From contig JACTVT010000059.1 in NCBI GenBank assembly GCA_014465955.1, forward strand, positions 1-12,726: a DNA stretch of 12,726 bases. Reading direction: 5' to 3'. Of the stretch, positions 12,327-12,726 are shown one piece after another (the stretch's first letter is position 1; each line of letters opens with the position of its first letter). The stretch comes from Eubacterium sp. (GTDB lineage: Bacteria; Bacillota; Clostridia; Oscillospirales; Acutalibacteraceae). The notes beneath the pieces are model-generated. The model was not told where the DNA came from. It saw only the letters and a list, made by a program, of their open reading frames with translations, and did no database searches. The position numbers and the translations under genes are program-made.

Positions 12327-12726
12327 TTATCTTTTCATTATAGTACTAATAATAAGCGTTATAATTGCCGATATTATTCCTATAACGATACAAATTAATT
12401 CAATACTACCAATAGGTGTATCAATATTTAATTTAGAACTAACAAATAATACTGTCATAGTTGCTATAGACATAAGTATTGTAATTATAATTATTACCAA
12501 TGAGAATAAAAAGTTCTTGTTTGTAATATAATCATCTGAATATATTACAGTTTTGTACTGTTCTTTTTGTTGCTTACTGAGTTTTGTTTTAGTGTATCCT
12601 AATGCTTTTTCAAGACATTTACACCCATCTTTGATTAGTTCTTTGAAATCTGATGTAATTATATTTTTGGAGGTGCATTTATTAAACTTCTTTCTTAATA
12701 ACTCGGTTGATAAATTATAATTATTA
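12327..12726 (-). CDS. Partial two-helix membrane protein, cut by the right window edge
   Basis: The minus strand is open from the window edge to a TAA at 12327-12329, giving 132 residues and no start. The visible part begins in a Lys/Asn-rich soluble stretch (NLSTELLRKKFNKCTSKN, then LIKDGCKCLEKALGYTK). It then has two strong hydrophobic segments separated by a short polar loop (SSKLNIDTPIG): FLFSLVIIIITILMSIATM and ICIVIGIISAIITLIISTI. It ends MKR. The codon use and length of open frame make it likely to be real. Family not recognised; probably cargo of element 2. Confidence 0.65.
   Translation of the reverse strand, partial: NNYNLSTELLRKKFNKCTSKNIITSDFKELIKDGCKCLEKALGYTKTKLSKQQKEQYKTVIYSDDYITNKNFLFSLVIIIITILMSIATMTVLFVSSKLNIDTPIGSIELICIVIGIISAIITLIISTIMKR

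Overview
The window is AT-rich Firmicutes DNA. The host is probably an anaerobic, spore-forming gut-type Clostridium relative (class Clostridia). Evidence is the AT-rich codon use, strong AGGAGG-type ribosome binding sites, frequent TTG/GTG starts, TTGACA/TATAAT promoters, and a broken copy of the spore-coat gene cotJC at about 10200-10611. Almost everything else is mobile or accessory DNA; no rRNA, tRNA or CRISPR array was seen.

Region 1 (39-3808) is a compact same-strand operon that looks like a genome-defence or DNA-modification module. It holds a 78-aa small protein, a 768-aa GHKL (Hsp90/MutL/MORC-like) ATPase, a 254-aa unrecognised protein with a possible YhcG-like winged-helix region, and a Vsr-type mismatch endonuclease. 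No methyltransferase is visible, but the operon may continue left of the window.

Region 2 (3866-4644) is a small cassette: a 180-aa membrane protein followed by two translationally coupled peptides (29 and 45 aa) that share a motif of the form IT(Q/K)P(V/I)PT(T/S).

Region 3 (4743-9505) is the backbone of an integrative mobilizable element. It has a promoter and structured leader, a sigma-70 region-4-like regulator with an intrinsic terminator inside its last codons, and a probable oriT with stacked GC hairpins. MobC and a MOBP-type relaxase follow, with a second membrane-anchored protein apparently nested in another frame of the relaxase gene. Small ORFs and a large serine recombinase (499 aa) complete it.

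Region 4 (9511-10201) is a Phd/Doc-type toxin-antitoxin pair with its own promoter and operator-like repeats.

Region 5 (10198-10611, minus) is the 3' part of cotJC. Its homology stops 17 bp before the end of a second, different large serine recombinase (514 aa, 10628-12172, minus), so a second element appears to be inserted in cotJC and to extend beyond the right edge. The last 400 bases hold the C-terminal part of a two-helix membrane protein on the minus strand.

Taken together, the window reads as two serine-recombinase elements meeting at a spore-coat gene. The left one carries defence-like cargo, mobilization genes and probably an addiction module. The most novel-looking parts are the GHKL ATPase/Vsr operon, the paired-motif peptide cassette, the nested ORF in the relaxase, and the cotJC interruption.
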